Below, one piece after another: positions 14,706 to 23,393 of a DNA stretch of 64,000 bases. The DNA comes from an uncultured Oscillospiraceae bacterium (lineage in GTDB: Bacteria > Bacillota > Clostridia > Oscillospirales > Ruminococcaceae): the NCBI GenBank assembly GCA_910579175.1, contig CAJTTB010000013.1, positions 1 through 64,000 of the forward strand, written 5' to 3'. A program made the translations under genes and the position numbers. Positions within the stretch are counted from its first letter, which is position 1; each line of letters starts with the position of its first letter. Below the pieces are notes generated by a model that searched no databases, was not told the DNA's origin, and saw only the letters and a program-made list of their open reading frames with translations.

Positions 14706-14757
14706 ACAAAAACGGGCTTTTATCCAAATTATCAAAAAATCCAGATAAAAGTCCGTT
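14706..14757 (-). terminator. Terminator after the homocysteine-methyltransferase-like gene
   Basis: A 14-bp stem (AACGGACTTTTATC with GATAAAAGCCCGTT, one G-U) is followed on the minus strand by TTTTT. Confidence 0.8.
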
Positions 14758-14763
14758 ATCCTA

Positions 14764-15996
14764 TTAATAAATGACTGCACCATATTTTTGAGCAATCTCT
14801 TCTAATGTTTCGCGGTCAATTGTGGTGTGAGAATCAATCATTGCTCTACCCTGATACAACAATAGTGCCAATTTTAACGCTGTTTCATTGTGGGAGGAAA
14901 AACATATCGGCAATGTGGCAATACATGCATTTTGTGCAAAATCCCTTGCATCTTCCACCGAATCAATTTCTATCATAATGACATCAAAGCTCTCATCTTC
15001 TACCTCAAGCAAATCATCTGTCATATCAATGCTACAGGTAAGTAGGGGAGAGCATTCTATCTTATCACAATACAGATTATAAAGCTGCATGGTATCTGCT
15101 AAAATAATGTCTCCCAATTCTTCTTGCTGTACTCCACTCGGTTGATGATAGGATAGCATTGTTTGATGCATCTCTTTCAAATGTTTTGGTGTTATTCCAG
15201 TATATCCACCAATGATGGTTGCACCTGCTGACAACACCAATGTTATCTGTTCGCCCATCTGTTGGGGCGTTAGTTCAACAAACTCCTTTGTATCCTCGCA
15301 ATAATTGACTGGAGATGGTTTCGCAATAATTGGAATTTTGGCATAAGGCTTCATACGACTGACAATCTGTGCAATATTTTTTACTCCATATGCACAATTG
15401 AGCCCAAATGCACTGACGCCCAATTCCTGTAACATAATCAAAGCATTGATTGCAGTACCTTCAAATGGTGTTTCCCCATCTTCATCCACCTCCAAGGTAA
15501 TCATCAAAGGCTTTTGAAATTTCCGAAGCGCAATGGCTGCCGCTCTTGCCTCTGCAATGGAACTCAAAGATTCTACAATCAATAAATCTACTCCACTATC
15601 CAATAAAATTTCAGCTTGTTCGCGATATACCGCCATCATTTCTGTAAAGGAGGAATCCCCATGTGGCTCCAAAGTCAAACCAGTAGCACACATCGCTCCC
15701 GCTACATACACCCCTTCTTTTGCAGCTTCTCGGGTCAATTGTACCAATTTGCGGTTATATTCTTCCAATTTATCTTCTCTTCCCAACTGTGCCAATCGAA
15801 CAGAAGAAGATCCAAATGTAGGTGTGTACAATACTTTACAACCCGCCTCTTGAAAATCAGTCTGCAACTTTATAAATTCCTGTGGATGATTTAATATCCA
15901 CTCTTCCTGACAAGCGCAGCGACAAGGGTTTGTTCGAAATAAATTTGTAGCAATTTCCCCATCAATCAATATGGGGCTCGATAAATCTACATCCAT
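14764..15996 (-). CDS. Homocysteine S-methyltransferase-like protein with incomplete zinc site
   Basis: A 410-residue protein. Residues 1-290 follow the homocysteine S-methyltransferase barrel: ILIDGEIATNLF, YTPTFGSSSVRL, LLIVESLSSIAEA, and FGLNCAYG with Cys201. The usual GGCCG zinc pair, however, reads GGYTG (residues 263-267), so two of three zinc ligands are missing. An odd CRCAC cluster at 25-29 might supply metal ligands, but this is speculation. Residues 300-410 look like a short, incomplete second domain, as in a trimmed MetH. It may be inactive or use another acceptor. It is transcribed in the same direction as argS behind it, with its own terminator. Confidence 0.75.
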   Translation of the reverse strand: MDVDLSSPILIDGEIATNLFRTNPCRCACQEEWILNHPQEFIKLQTDFQEAGCKVLYTPTFGSSSVRLAQLGREDKLEEYNRKLVQLTREAAKEGVYVAGAMCATGLTLEPHGDSSFTEMMAVYREQAEILLDSGVDLLIVESLSSIAEARAAAIALRKFQKPLMITLEVDEDGETPFEGTAINALIMLQELGVSAFGLNCAYGVKNIAQIVSRMKPYAKIPIIAKPSPVNYCEDTKEFVELTPQQMGEQITLVLSAGATIIGGYTGITPKHLKEMHQTMLSYHQPSGVQQEELGDIILADTMQLYNLYCDKIECSPLLTCSIDMTDDLLEVEDESFDVIMIEIDSVEDARDFAQNACIATLPICFSSHNETALKLALLLYQGRAMIDSHTTIDRETLEEIAQKYGAVIY

Positions 15997-16045
15997 GCTA
16001 TATCTATTGACCTTTCTTCACCTATTGATTCAATTGAATGATAAT

Positions 16046-17737
16046 TTACATTGAGTCAGGCGCTTCAATCTTTAAAATGTTCAATACATTTTTTAATGTA
16101 GTCTGTACTGCTTGGCACAATCCCAATCTTGCCAACAACAAATTCTGTTCTTCTACATTGACACGGCAGGCATTATAAAATTTATGAAATAGCGTCGCAA
16201 GTAAAATACTATAACGGGTAATTTTAGCAGGTTCATATGCTTTGGCAGCTTCTATTATTTCATTGGGCAACAATGCAATATGACGGATCAATGCTTTTTC
16301 TTCCGGTTGTATCAACAAAGAAAAATCAGCTTTACCCGCCTGAAATAAATCCACTCCATTTTCTGATAATTTACTCAAAATAGAACAGATACGAGCATGT
16401 GCATACTGCACATAATAAACTGGATTTTCAGAGGACTTTTCAACCGCCAAATCCAAATCAAAGTCCATTTGAGAATTGACTTCTCTTAGGTTAAAGAAAA
16501 AGCGTGCCGCATCAATTGGAACCTCCTCCAATAAATCGACTAATGTAATGGATTTTCCAGTACGTTTGCTCACCTTTACCAATTCACCATTTCTCATCAG
16601 TTTTACCAACTGCATTAACACAATATCCAATTTATTGCCATCTAATCCAATGGCATCCATAGCACCTTTTAATCTTGCTACATGTCCATGATGGTCAGCG
16701 CCCCAAATGTTAATTGCCCTATCAAAACCACGTGTTGCAAATTTATCATAGTGATAAGCGATATCGGCAGCAAAATAAGTGGGTATTCCATTGGCACGTA
16801 CCAATACTTCATCCTTGTCTCCGCCATATTCGGTTGCCTTATAAAACAGTGTTCCATCCTGTTCATAGGTCAAACCACGACTGGTCAACAATGCAATACA
16901 GTTTTGAACCTGCTGATTGTTATGCAGTTCACTTTCTAAAAACCAAACATCATAATGAATACGATATTTTTCCAAATCCTTTTTCAAATTGGCAATATTG
17001 ATTGGCAAAGCATAATCTACCAACGCTTTTCTTCTGGTCTCCTCATCACAATCAAGGTATTGATCCTGATAAATTTCTTTAAACTTTCGAGCATGTTCTA
17101 TGATATCTTGTCCTTGATAAGCATCTGCCGGCAATGGCACATCTTGCCCAAATTCCTGTAGATATCGCACAGACAAGGAAAGACCAAATTTTGCAATCTG
17201 ATTGCCAGCATCATTGACATAAAATTCCCGAGTAACTTGATATCCTGCCCAGTCCAGTACAGAAGCAAGACAGTCCCCAACCGAACCCCCACGGGCATTT
17301 CCAATGTGCATAGGACCGGTTGGATTTGCAGAAACAAATTCCACCACTATCTTTTTGCCCTCTCCAAAATCAGAACGACCATATTCTGTTCCAGTCTGGT
17401 GAACTGTTTTTAAAGTATCTCCAAACCATTTTTGAGATACAAAGAAGTTCATAAATCCAGGACCTGCTATCTCACATCTTTCAAAATAGGTTCCATCTAA
17501 TATCATTTCATCTTGAATAATCTGTGCTATCTTTCTTGGTGGAAGTTTGTAAGTTTTTGCAGTCACCATTGCTACATTTACCGCAAAATCCCCATGAGAA
17601 GTATCCGCTGGAATTTCAATCTGAAATGTTGGAATCGGCTGCGCAGGCAGCGTATTTTTTGCCACGGTCTGCCCCAATGCGTTTAAAATCACTTCACGAA
17701 GTTGCTGCTGTGCTTGCAGCAATAAATTTGTCACCAT
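16046..17737 (-). CDS. argS: Arginyl-tRNA synthetase
   Basis: A 563-residue class I synthetase that charges tRNA-Arg. The N-terminal additional domain is followed by the HIGH-type motif in SANPTGPMHIGNARGG, the catalytic core WGADHHGHVARLKGAM, and KVSKRTGKSITLVDLL near the KMSKS position. An arginine-type anticodon-binding domain fills the last 130 residues (YYVQYAHARICSI). GGGAAGTGA precedes the ATG. It starts 12 nt after the DUF1934 gene, an order also known from Bacillus (ywiB-argS). Confidence 0.96.
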   Translation of the reverse strand: MVTNLLLQAQQQLREVILNALGQTVAKNTLPAQPIPTFQIEIPADTSHGDFAVNVAMVTAKTYKLPPRKIAQIIQDEMILDGTYFERCEIAGPGFMNFFVSQKWFGDTLKTVHQTGTEYGRSDFGEGKKIVVEFVSANPTGPMHIGNARGGSVGDCLASVLDWAGYQVTREFYVNDAGNQIAKFGLSLSVRYLQEFGQDVPLPADAYQGQDIIEHARKFKEIYQDQYLDCDEETRRKALVDYALPINIANLKKDLEKYRIHYDVWFLESELHNNQQVQNCIALLTSRGLTYEQDGTLFYKATEYGGDKDEVLVRANGIPTYFAADIAYHYDKFATRGFDRAINIWGADHHGHVARLKGAMDAIGLDGNKLDIVLMQLVKLMRNGELVKVSKRTGKSITLVDLLEEVPIDAARFFFNLREVNSQMDFDLDLAVEKSSENPVYYVQYAHARICSILSKLSENGVDLFQAGKADFSLLIQPEEKALIRHIALLPNEIIEAAKAYEPAKITRYSILLATLFHKFYNACRVNVEEQNLLLARLGLCQAVQTTLKNVLNILKIEAPDSM

Positions 17738-17749
17738 GTTTTCACTTCC

Positions 17750-18184
17750 CTATTCTTTTTCATCCTGTGGATTAATTGTAATCGTCACTTTATTATCGCT
17801 CAAATGACTTGAATTGACATCTAAGGAATATTCAAATGTCAATCGACCACCTTGATCGGTTAATTCAGAACAGATTCTCTTCGCCATTACACCAATTACC
17901 AAATCGCCTTCACCTGTCCCATAATAACCGATATTTCGATGGTCTCGTTCTACTAAAAGGCTAGACTTTGAAGCACCATGCCGTACTAAGGATACCTTCT
18001 CTTCACCAACAACCTTTAAAATTGTTTTTCCCCCTGAAAAGCCTGTGGTTTCTGTTTCGTCATAGGTGATATAATAGCATCCATTTTTTTTATAATAATT
18101 ACCTTGGGTATATAATTCCGTGATATCGTCCTCGCCGTCCACTGTTTGCGTGCCCTTTATATGAATCCAAGCATCTTTTTTCAT
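17750..18184 (-). CDS. DUF1934 (YwiB-like) beta-barrel protein
   Basis: A 144-residue protein of the YwiB/DUF1934 family: IHIKGTQTVDGEDDITELYT at the start, a central YYITYDETETTG, and SLDVNSSHLSDNKVTITI at the end. The family has a lipocalin-like barrel and no firm function. It is commonly linked to argS, as here, and lies between murI and argS with short gaps, so it is probably in one transcript. The ATG has GGTGAT upstream. Confidence 0.85.
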   Translation of the reverse strand: MKKDAWIHIKGTQTVDGEDDITELYTQGNYYKKNGCYYITYDETETTGFSGGKTILKVVGEEKVSLVRHGASKSSLLVERDHRNIGYYGTGEGDLVIGVMAKRICSELTDQGGRLTFEYSLDVNSSHLSDNKVTITINPQDEKE

Positions 18185-18214
18185 GTTATCACCATCTTTA
18201 ATATTCAGTCTATC

Positions 18215-19030
18215 CTAATAACTTTCAATATCAATCTGTTGCACCTGTTTTGCTATATCATCTTGTAAAAATACGCTGGCATTTTGTGCAAAGTTTTCCA
18301 CATCATCACTGACATAATAATGACATTCACCTGGCTCTTCTTGCGGATTCAACAGTTGTTTTTTTGTTAAAAATGCCTGTACATACTTTGCTGCTTCCTT
18401 CCCGGGATCAATCAATGTCACCCGTTCTCCAACCACATCACCAATTAACCCTTTGATGATGGGATAATGAGTACAACCCAAAATCAGTGTGTCAATCTGT
18501 TCTTGTAAAATGGGCTCTAAATATTCCTTTGCAATTGCGATCGTAATGGGATTATCGCGCTGTACATACCCATTTTCTATGAGAGGAACAAACATCGGAC
18601 AGGCTTTGCCTATGATTTTGGGATTGTGTAGAATATTTCGGATAGCCTTTCCATAAACACCACTGCGAATGGAAGCGGTGGTTGCAATCACTCCAATTCT
18701 ACCTCCATCCGTTGCCGCACAAGCTGCCTGTACAGCGGGAAGCAATACCCCTGTATAAGCAATATCAAGTGTTTCGATGACCTCTTGAGGCGGATTGGTA
18801 CTTACAGTACCACAAGCCGCTATCATCATCTTGACGTCTTTTGACTGCAAAAACCGAATGTCCTGCGCTGCATAACGTTTGACCGTCTCTTTGCTCCGTG
18901 TCCCATAAGGGACACGAGAAGTATCGCCAAAATAAATGATATTTTCATGAGGCATTAACTTTTGAAGTTGCCGAACTGTGGTCAATCCTCCCAGTCCAGA
19001 ATCAAAGACGCCAATCGGACGTTTATCCAT
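18215..19030 (-). CDS. murI: Glutamate racemase
   Basis: A 271-residue cofactor-independent racemase that makes D-glutamate for peptidoglycan. The motifs are IGVFDSGLGGLTTVRQL, IIYFGDTSRVPYG, the first catalytic Cys region (MMIAACGTVST), the second at LILGCTHYPI, and LIDPGKEAAKYV. The start is the ATG behind AAAGGG; a GTG six codons earlier overlaps that SD. In the ACGT motif the usual Asn (ACNT) is replaced by Gly, a conservative oddity. It lies between ddl and DUF1934, forming a cell-wall/argS group. Confidence 0.95.
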   Translation of the reverse strand: MDKRPIGVFDSGLGGLTTVRQLQKLMPHENIIYFGDTSRVPYGTRSKETVKRYAAQDIRFLQSKDVKMMIAACGTVSTNPPQEVIETLDIAYTGVLLPAVQAACAATDGGRIGVIATTASIRSGVYGKAIRNILHNPKIIGKACPMFVPLIENGYVQRDNPITIAIAKEYLEPILQEQIDTLILGCTHYPIIKGLIGDVVGERVTLIDPGKEAAKYVQAFLTKKQLLNPQEEPGECHYYVSDDVENFAQNASVFLQDDIAKQVQQIDIESY

Positions 19031-19102
19031 ATTATAAAACCCTTTCACGCTAAACTTATTTTACAAACTTTTTCAGGTTTTTGTCAAAATCGTTGGCATA
19101 TA

Positions 19103-20155
19103 TCAACGATTTAATCCATATGTAATCAGTTCATCCAATAGCTTTTCAATGGGAATTCCCGTTTTTTCCCACATTTTAGGATACATGCTAATACTTGTAA
19201 ATCCAGGAAATGTATTGATTTCATTTAATATCACTTCTTCTTGGTCTGTCACAAAGAAGTCCACTCTAGAAAGCCCGCCACAACCAATTGCCTGATAAGC
19301 TTTCACCGCCGTCTGACGCAATATTTCCATGGTTTTTTCTGAAATTCTAGCTGGAATATACAGTTGAGATTGTGGATTGACATATTTTGAATCGTAGTCA
19401 TAAATTTCCACATTGGCAGAAGAAATTTCACCTGCAATAGACGCTTTTGGAAATTCATTCCCCAACACAGCGCACTCCACTTCTTTTCCCACCAAAGTTT
19501 CTTCTACAATGACCTTTTTATCATATTGAAAAGCGCACTCTAAAGCAGTGTGCAGTGATTGGCGATCACTCGCCTTTGATACCCCAATGGAAGAACCTGC
19601 ATTCGCCGGTTTTACAAACACTGGATAAGAAAACTGTTGTTCCAAACGACAACACACCTCTTCAAAGGGCTCTCCCTTTCTTACACAGGACCAATTTGCC
19701 ATGCGAACTTTTGCATGTTGCAATATAATATGGGTCATTTCTTTATCCATGCAGTTGGCACAGGAAATTGCATCACTGCCAACAAATGGAATATCCACCA
19801 GTTGTAATAGACCCTGTATGGTTCCATCCTCTCCATTCTTTCCATGAAGCGCAGGAATGACACAATCTATTGTCAATTTTTTATATCCATCTTCTGATAA
19901 AACAAAAAATCCCTTGTGAATACGGCTGCTGCTTATGATACAATCTTGTGTCTGTTCTTGTTCCCAAGTTCCCAAAGAGATTTTTGATACATCACCAGTA
20001 TAGTAAAGCATTCTTCCTTCTCTTGTAATGCCAATACAGTGTATATCATATTTTTCTCGGTTTAAATGCTGTATAATGGTTGTTGCAGAGATCAATGAAA
20101 TTTCATGTTCTGTAGAGACACCACCAAAAACAACTGCAATTTGTTGTTTATCCAT
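19103..20155 (-). CDS. ddl: D-alanine--D-alanine ligase
   Basis: A 350-residue ATP-grasp ligase that joins two D-alanines for the peptidoglycan stem. Motifs are VVFGGVSTEHEISL, PALHGKNGEDGTIQGLL, PVFVKPANAGSSIGVSKA, the omega loop YDYDSKYVNP and VILNEINTFPGFTSISMYP. The SKY tyrosine points to D-Ala-D-Ala rather than D-Ala-D-Lac activity. The start is the ATG 10 codons inside the longest frame, where GGGGTAG provides the better SD. It is the first gene of the ddl-murI-DUF1934-argS run. Confidence 0.93.
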   Translation of the reverse strand: MDKQQIAVVFGGVSTEHEISLISATTIIQHLNREKYDIHCIGITREGRMLYYTGDVSKISLGTWEQEQTQDCIISSSRIHKGFFVLSEDGYKKLTIDCVIPALHGKNGEDGTIQGLLQLVDIPFVGSDAISCANCMDKEMTHIILQHAKVRMANWSCVRKGEPFEEVCCRLEQQFSYPVFVKPANAGSSIGVSKASDRQSLHTALECAFQYDKKVIVEETLVGKEVECAVLGNEFPKASIAGEISSANVEIYDYDSKYVNPQSQLYIPARISEKTMEILRQTAVKAYQAIGCGGLSRVDFFVTDQEEVILNEINTFPGFTSISMYPKMWEKTGIPIEKLLDELITYGLNR

Positions 20156-20420
20156 CTTTATTTCTACCCCATTTATTAGATTCATTTTTTATCAATTAGA
20201 TACCATCACAATTGGGATTGTGACAATGCTATTGTATATCATATCACAATCCAGATATTAGTGCAATTCTTTTCCCGAAGATTGATGGGCGCTTTTCTCT
20301 TGATATCATCCAGTCATATCCTCAATACTTCACACATCTATAAAAATATCCTCGCTTTTATCATTATGCACACAAACAAAAGTTATGCCTATCAAGCTGT
20401 AAATAAAATAACCATCGCCT
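20156..20420. other. Gap upstream of ddl
   Basis: AT-rich, with no open frame of note. An imperfect dyad (CACAATTGGGATTGTG at 20207-20222) may be part of the ddl promoter region; nothing else was seen. Confidence 0.3.
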
Positions 20421-21443
20421 CTATTTTTGATCAAAGATAATCTGTCTGGCAGTCTGTTCCAAAACAGGATATAATTCCCAAATCTTATCAATTCGTTTTT
20501 GTATCTTTAGATTGGTTTCTACACCCAAATCGGTCAATAATTCCAAAAAGAGTGGTATAAGTTCTTGGTGCTTTTGGGGATTATCCATGCGCAATATCTC
20601 ATGACATCGCTGGAAGCTAACTGCTATCCAAAATACCGCTTCTTGATGATTTTGTTGTTCAATCAATGTTTGACTACCCTGTATCACAACCGCTCTAGCC
20701 TGCGGCGTAATATCTTGACTAAAGGGAAATTTGTCATTTTTGCAGGATGCAGCAATATCAAATGTCTGCGTTAAATGATTCAAATGATACAACACTCGCT
20801 GGGCATCCATTTCCTGACAGCCCAACAGTTCTAAAAGCTGATGATACAATTCATGATGATTAGATTTTAACAGAATCGGGCGAACTTCAAGGTATCTCAG
20901 ACGAACCGTGGGATTGGTCTGTGCCGCTGTCAAAATCACATGTGTACAAATTCCCGCCGGAAACAGCCACCGATTTACATTATCCAAAACCGGAAGTTGT
21001 GGGTCAAAAGCCTTTGTTCCGTTTTGGCTTTTTTTCAAGGCATTTTGACATCTGATCCCTATCCATCTAGGATGAGAAAAGTGTTTTGACACCAATGAAA
21101 CCACCTGTTTTAAATAGCCTGTCTTATCCACTAAGATATTGTCTTGTTTAAAGCTGTTTGCGATTTCATAAGTTGTGAGTGCCTTGCGAATTGGAGATAT
21201 CAATTCCAAAGGAAAAAAACTAACTTCTAATAAAACTCCCCGATAAACAAATTTCCCAAACTTTGGGGGCACTTTTATCTGATCAATGATCATATTTATA
21301 TCAATATCAGAAGTGGTGGGCAATATATCTTCTTCTCTCAACACGGTAGAAGAACCATTTAAAAAAGCTCCTATTATTTCATGGGTAGCCGCATATTGAT
21401 TTACCCATTCCAATGCTATCTTTTTCGCCTGACCGACCAGCAA
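20421..21443 (-). CDS. Nucleotidyltransferase-domain protein
   Basis: About 340 residues with the minimal nucleotidyltransferase motif GSSTVLREEDILPTTSDIDI (GS...D-x-D), which binds Mg-nucleotide, followed by the third acidic position in VLLEVSFFPLE. The rest is helical with no recognised domain. Such proteins are often annotated as aminoglycoside-type or orphan nucleotidyltransferases; no substrate can be named. The start is uncertain: TTG after GAGGTGA was chosen over a TTG nine codons upstream that lacks an SD. It is a single gene separated from the aldolase gene by a terminator. Confidence 0.7.
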   Translation of the reverse strand: MLVGQAKKIALEWVNQYAATHEIIGAFLNGSSTVLREEDILPTTSDIDINMIIDQIKVPPKFGKFVYRGVLLEVSFFPLELISPIRKALTTYEIANSFKQDNILVDKTGYLKQVVSLVSKHFSHPRWIGIRCQNALKKSQNGTKAFDPQLPVLDNVNRWLFPAGICTHVILTAAQTNPTVRLRYLEVRPILLKSNHHELYHQLLELLGCQEMDAQRVLYHLNHLTQTFDIAASCKNDKFPFSQDITPQARAVVIQGSQTLIEQQNHQEAVFWIAVSFQRCHEILRMDNPQKHQELIPLFLELLTDLGVETNLKIQKRIDKIWELYPVLEQTARQIIFDQK

Positions 21444-21482
21444 CGTTTTCACCTCATTTATCTTTATCAAATTACTGATAAT

Positions 21483-21518
21483 AAAAACTCCGTTTTAGAT
21501 ACAAACGGAGTTTTTATG
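21483..21518. terminator. Bidirectional terminator after the aldolase gene
   Basis: AAAAACTCCGTTT and AAACGGAGTTTTT form a 13-bp stem with A/T tails on both sides. Confidence 0.85.
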
Positions 21519-21533
21519 ATATTTCTATATGAA

Positions 21534-22397
21534 TTATGCTTTGTTTACAGAACCAAATAGTTCCATTTTTTCTTTTACAGTTGCCTTGATTGCTTCAAAG
21601 CCAGGTGCCAATAATTTACGAGGGTCAAATCCTTTTCCCTGTTGGTCTTTTCCTGCTTCGATGTATTTGCGGGTAGCTTCTGCAAAGGACAACTGACATT
21701 CTGTATTTACATTAATTTTAGATACACCCAAGTCAATTGCTTTTTTGATCATGTCTTCTGGAATACCAGTACCACCATGCAATACCAATGGCATTTTTCC
21801 AGTCAATTGCTGTACTGCATCCAGTGTTTCAAAACTCAAACCAGCCCAGTTATCAGGATATTTACCATGAATATTTCCAATACCAGCTGCCAACATGGTA
21901 ACACCTAAATCAGCAATCATTTTACATTCTTTTGGATCTGCGCATTCACCAGCACCAACAACGCCATCTTCTTCACCGCCGATAGAACCCACTTCAGCTT
22001 CTAAAGACATTCCCTTTTCTTCTGTAATGGCTACCAATTCTTTGGTTTTTTCGATGTTTTCTTCAATTGGATAGTGAGAACCATCAAACATGATAGAAGA
22101 AAAACCTGCTTCGATACAAGCCTTTGCACCTTCATAAGAACCATGGTCTAAATGTAGTGCAACTGGAACGGTAATATGTAGTTCTTCCAACATGCCATTT
22201 ACCATACCAACAACAGTCTTATAGCCACACATATATTTTCCAGCACCTTCGGATACACCCAAAATAACTGGTGAATTACATTCTTGTGCAGTCAATAAAA
22301 CCGCTTTTGTCCACTCTAAATTGTTGATATTAAATTGACCAACAGCATAATGACCTTCTTTTGCTTTTGTAAGCATTTCTTTTGCAGATACTAACAT
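21534..22397 (-). CDS. fba: Class II fructose-1,6-bisphosphate aldolase
   Basis: A 287-residue zinc aldolase of glycolysis and gluconeogenesis. It shows AVGQFNINNLEW, the zinc and catalytic region ALHLDHGSYEG, SIMFDGSHYP, GNIHGKYP (zinc His), LVLHGGTGIPED (zinc His and phosphate loop) and SKINVNTECQ. The ATG follows AGGATA. It is a single gene with a terminator. A 7-7-7 dyad (TTGGAAT...ATTCCAA at 22436-22456) lies in its upstream region and may be an operator. Confidence 0.96.
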   Translation of the reverse strand: MLVSAKEMLTKAKEGHYAVGQFNINNLEWTKAVLLTAQECNSPVILGVSEGAGKYMCGYKTVVGMVNGMLEELHITVPVALHLDHGSYEGAKACIEAGFSSIMFDGSHYPIEENIEKTKELVAITEEKGMSLEAEVGSIGGEEDGVVGAGECADPKECKMIADLGVTMLAAGIGNIHGKYPDNWAGLSFETLDAVQQLTGKMPLVLHGGTGIPEDMIKKAIDLGVSKINVNTECQLSFAEATRKYIEAGKDQQGKGFDPRKLLAPGFEAIKATVKEKMELFGSVNKA

Positions 22398-22758
22398 CTT
22401 GAAATATCCTCCATTTCGACATCTAAAATAATCGGTTGGAATGACGAAAATTCCAACAAATTGCCAAATTTTTTACTGTTTATATTATAAAGCAAATCAA
22501 CCTAAAAAGCAAGTAATCTATCAGGAAATTTATGAGATATTTATTTTTTTATGATAAAGCAGCCAACTTGGTTGGCATTCGCGGAATAACAAAAAATATT
22601 TACTTAAAATTGATATCATTTTTCATGATAGAACAATCTGTTTTGCTGGCGGTCTATATAATCATAAAAAATATTTTTCTGATTTATTTTACAATCCACT
22701 TTGGCTGTGCTATACTAGAGCAAACTATTTTCAGATCAATATAGAAAGAGGTTATTTT
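22398..22758. promoter_or_regulatory. Divergent fba/luxS upstream region
   Basis: It contains TTGGAAT-N7-ATTCCAA (22436-22456), a 15-base hairpin GCCAACTTGGTTGGC (22562-22576), and a luxS promoter TTTACA-17-TATACT (22688-22716). A 70-codon open frame between them has no SD or family match and was not called. Confidence 0.5.
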
Positions 22759-23223
22759 ATGGAAAAGATTAAGAGCTTTACAATCAACCACGATACGCTA
22801 GAAGTCGGTATGTACATCTCTAGAATTGATGATGATATCATCACCTATGATATCCGACTAGTCAAACCAAATAACGGTTATTTTCTCTCCACCGGCAGCA
22901 TTCACACCATTGAACATCTATTTGCAACCTATGCGCGCAATACAAAATGGAGCAAACATGTCATTTATGTGGGTCCCATGGGTTGCAGAACTGGATGTTA
23001 TCTGTTGACAAGAGGTCTTTCCCATGAACAGGCAATTGAGTTGGTACAGCAATCATTTGCCTTTATTGCCAATTTTTCTGGAGAAATTCCAGGTTGTAAG
23101 AAACATGAATGCGGCAATTATCTCGATCACGATCTCTTGGCAGCACAACAGGATATCATTCCATTTTTAAAGAGAATCGAGCACTATACACCTTCTGATT
23201 TACACTACGCTGAGGATTGTTGA
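22759..23223 (+). CDS. luxS: S-ribosylhomocysteine lyase (autoinducer-2 synthesis)
   Basis: A 154-residue metalloenzyme that splits S-ribosylhomocysteine into homocysteine and DPD, the AI-2 precursor. All active-site features are visible: HTIEH (His49, Glu52, His53), Cys76 in MGCRTG and the metal Cys118 in HECGNY. AAAGAGG precedes the ATG, and a near-consensus promoter lies 40 nt upstream. It stands alone; no pfs nucleosidase gene is nearby. The homocysteine produced would feed methionine synthesis. Confidence 0.97.
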   Translation: MEKIKSFTINHDTLEVGMYISRIDDDIITYDIRLVKPNNGYFLSTGSIHTIEHLFATYARNTKWSKHVIYVGPMGCRTGCYLLTRGLSHEQAIELVQQSFAFIANFSGEIPGCKKHECGNYLDHDLLAAQQDIIPFLKRIEHYTPSDLHYAEDC

Positions 23224-23314
23224 AATATCTAGAAAATAATTCTACAGGAAAATCCAAAAAAAGACCTTTTTTGTGAAATTATTGTGAATAATCCTTCAAA
23301 AGGTTGTAAAAAGG

Positions 23315-23342
23315 TTGCAAAAATGAATATTTGCAGTATAAT
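23315..23342 (+). promoter_or_regulatory. Promoter of the M23 peptidase gene
   Basis: TTGCAA, 16 bp, TATAAT, ending about 50 nt before the start codon. Confidence 0.55.
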
Positions 23343-23393
23343 GAAACTCAGTTGTTACTGATTTGTAACTTATTTTATCAAAGGAGGTCTTCC

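Noticed and set aside
14601..14795. 64-codon minus-strand frame after the homocysteine-methyltransferase-like gene
   Set aside because: It consists mainly of the terminator hairpin and regulator upstream region.
19103..20155. Van-type D-Ala-D-Lac ligase
   Set aside because: The omega-loop SKY tyrosine fits D-Ala-D-Ala ligases, and no vanH or vanX genes are nearby.
22532..22744. 70-codon hydrophobic frame upstream of luxS
   Set aside because: No SD, no family match, and it runs through the luxS promoter.
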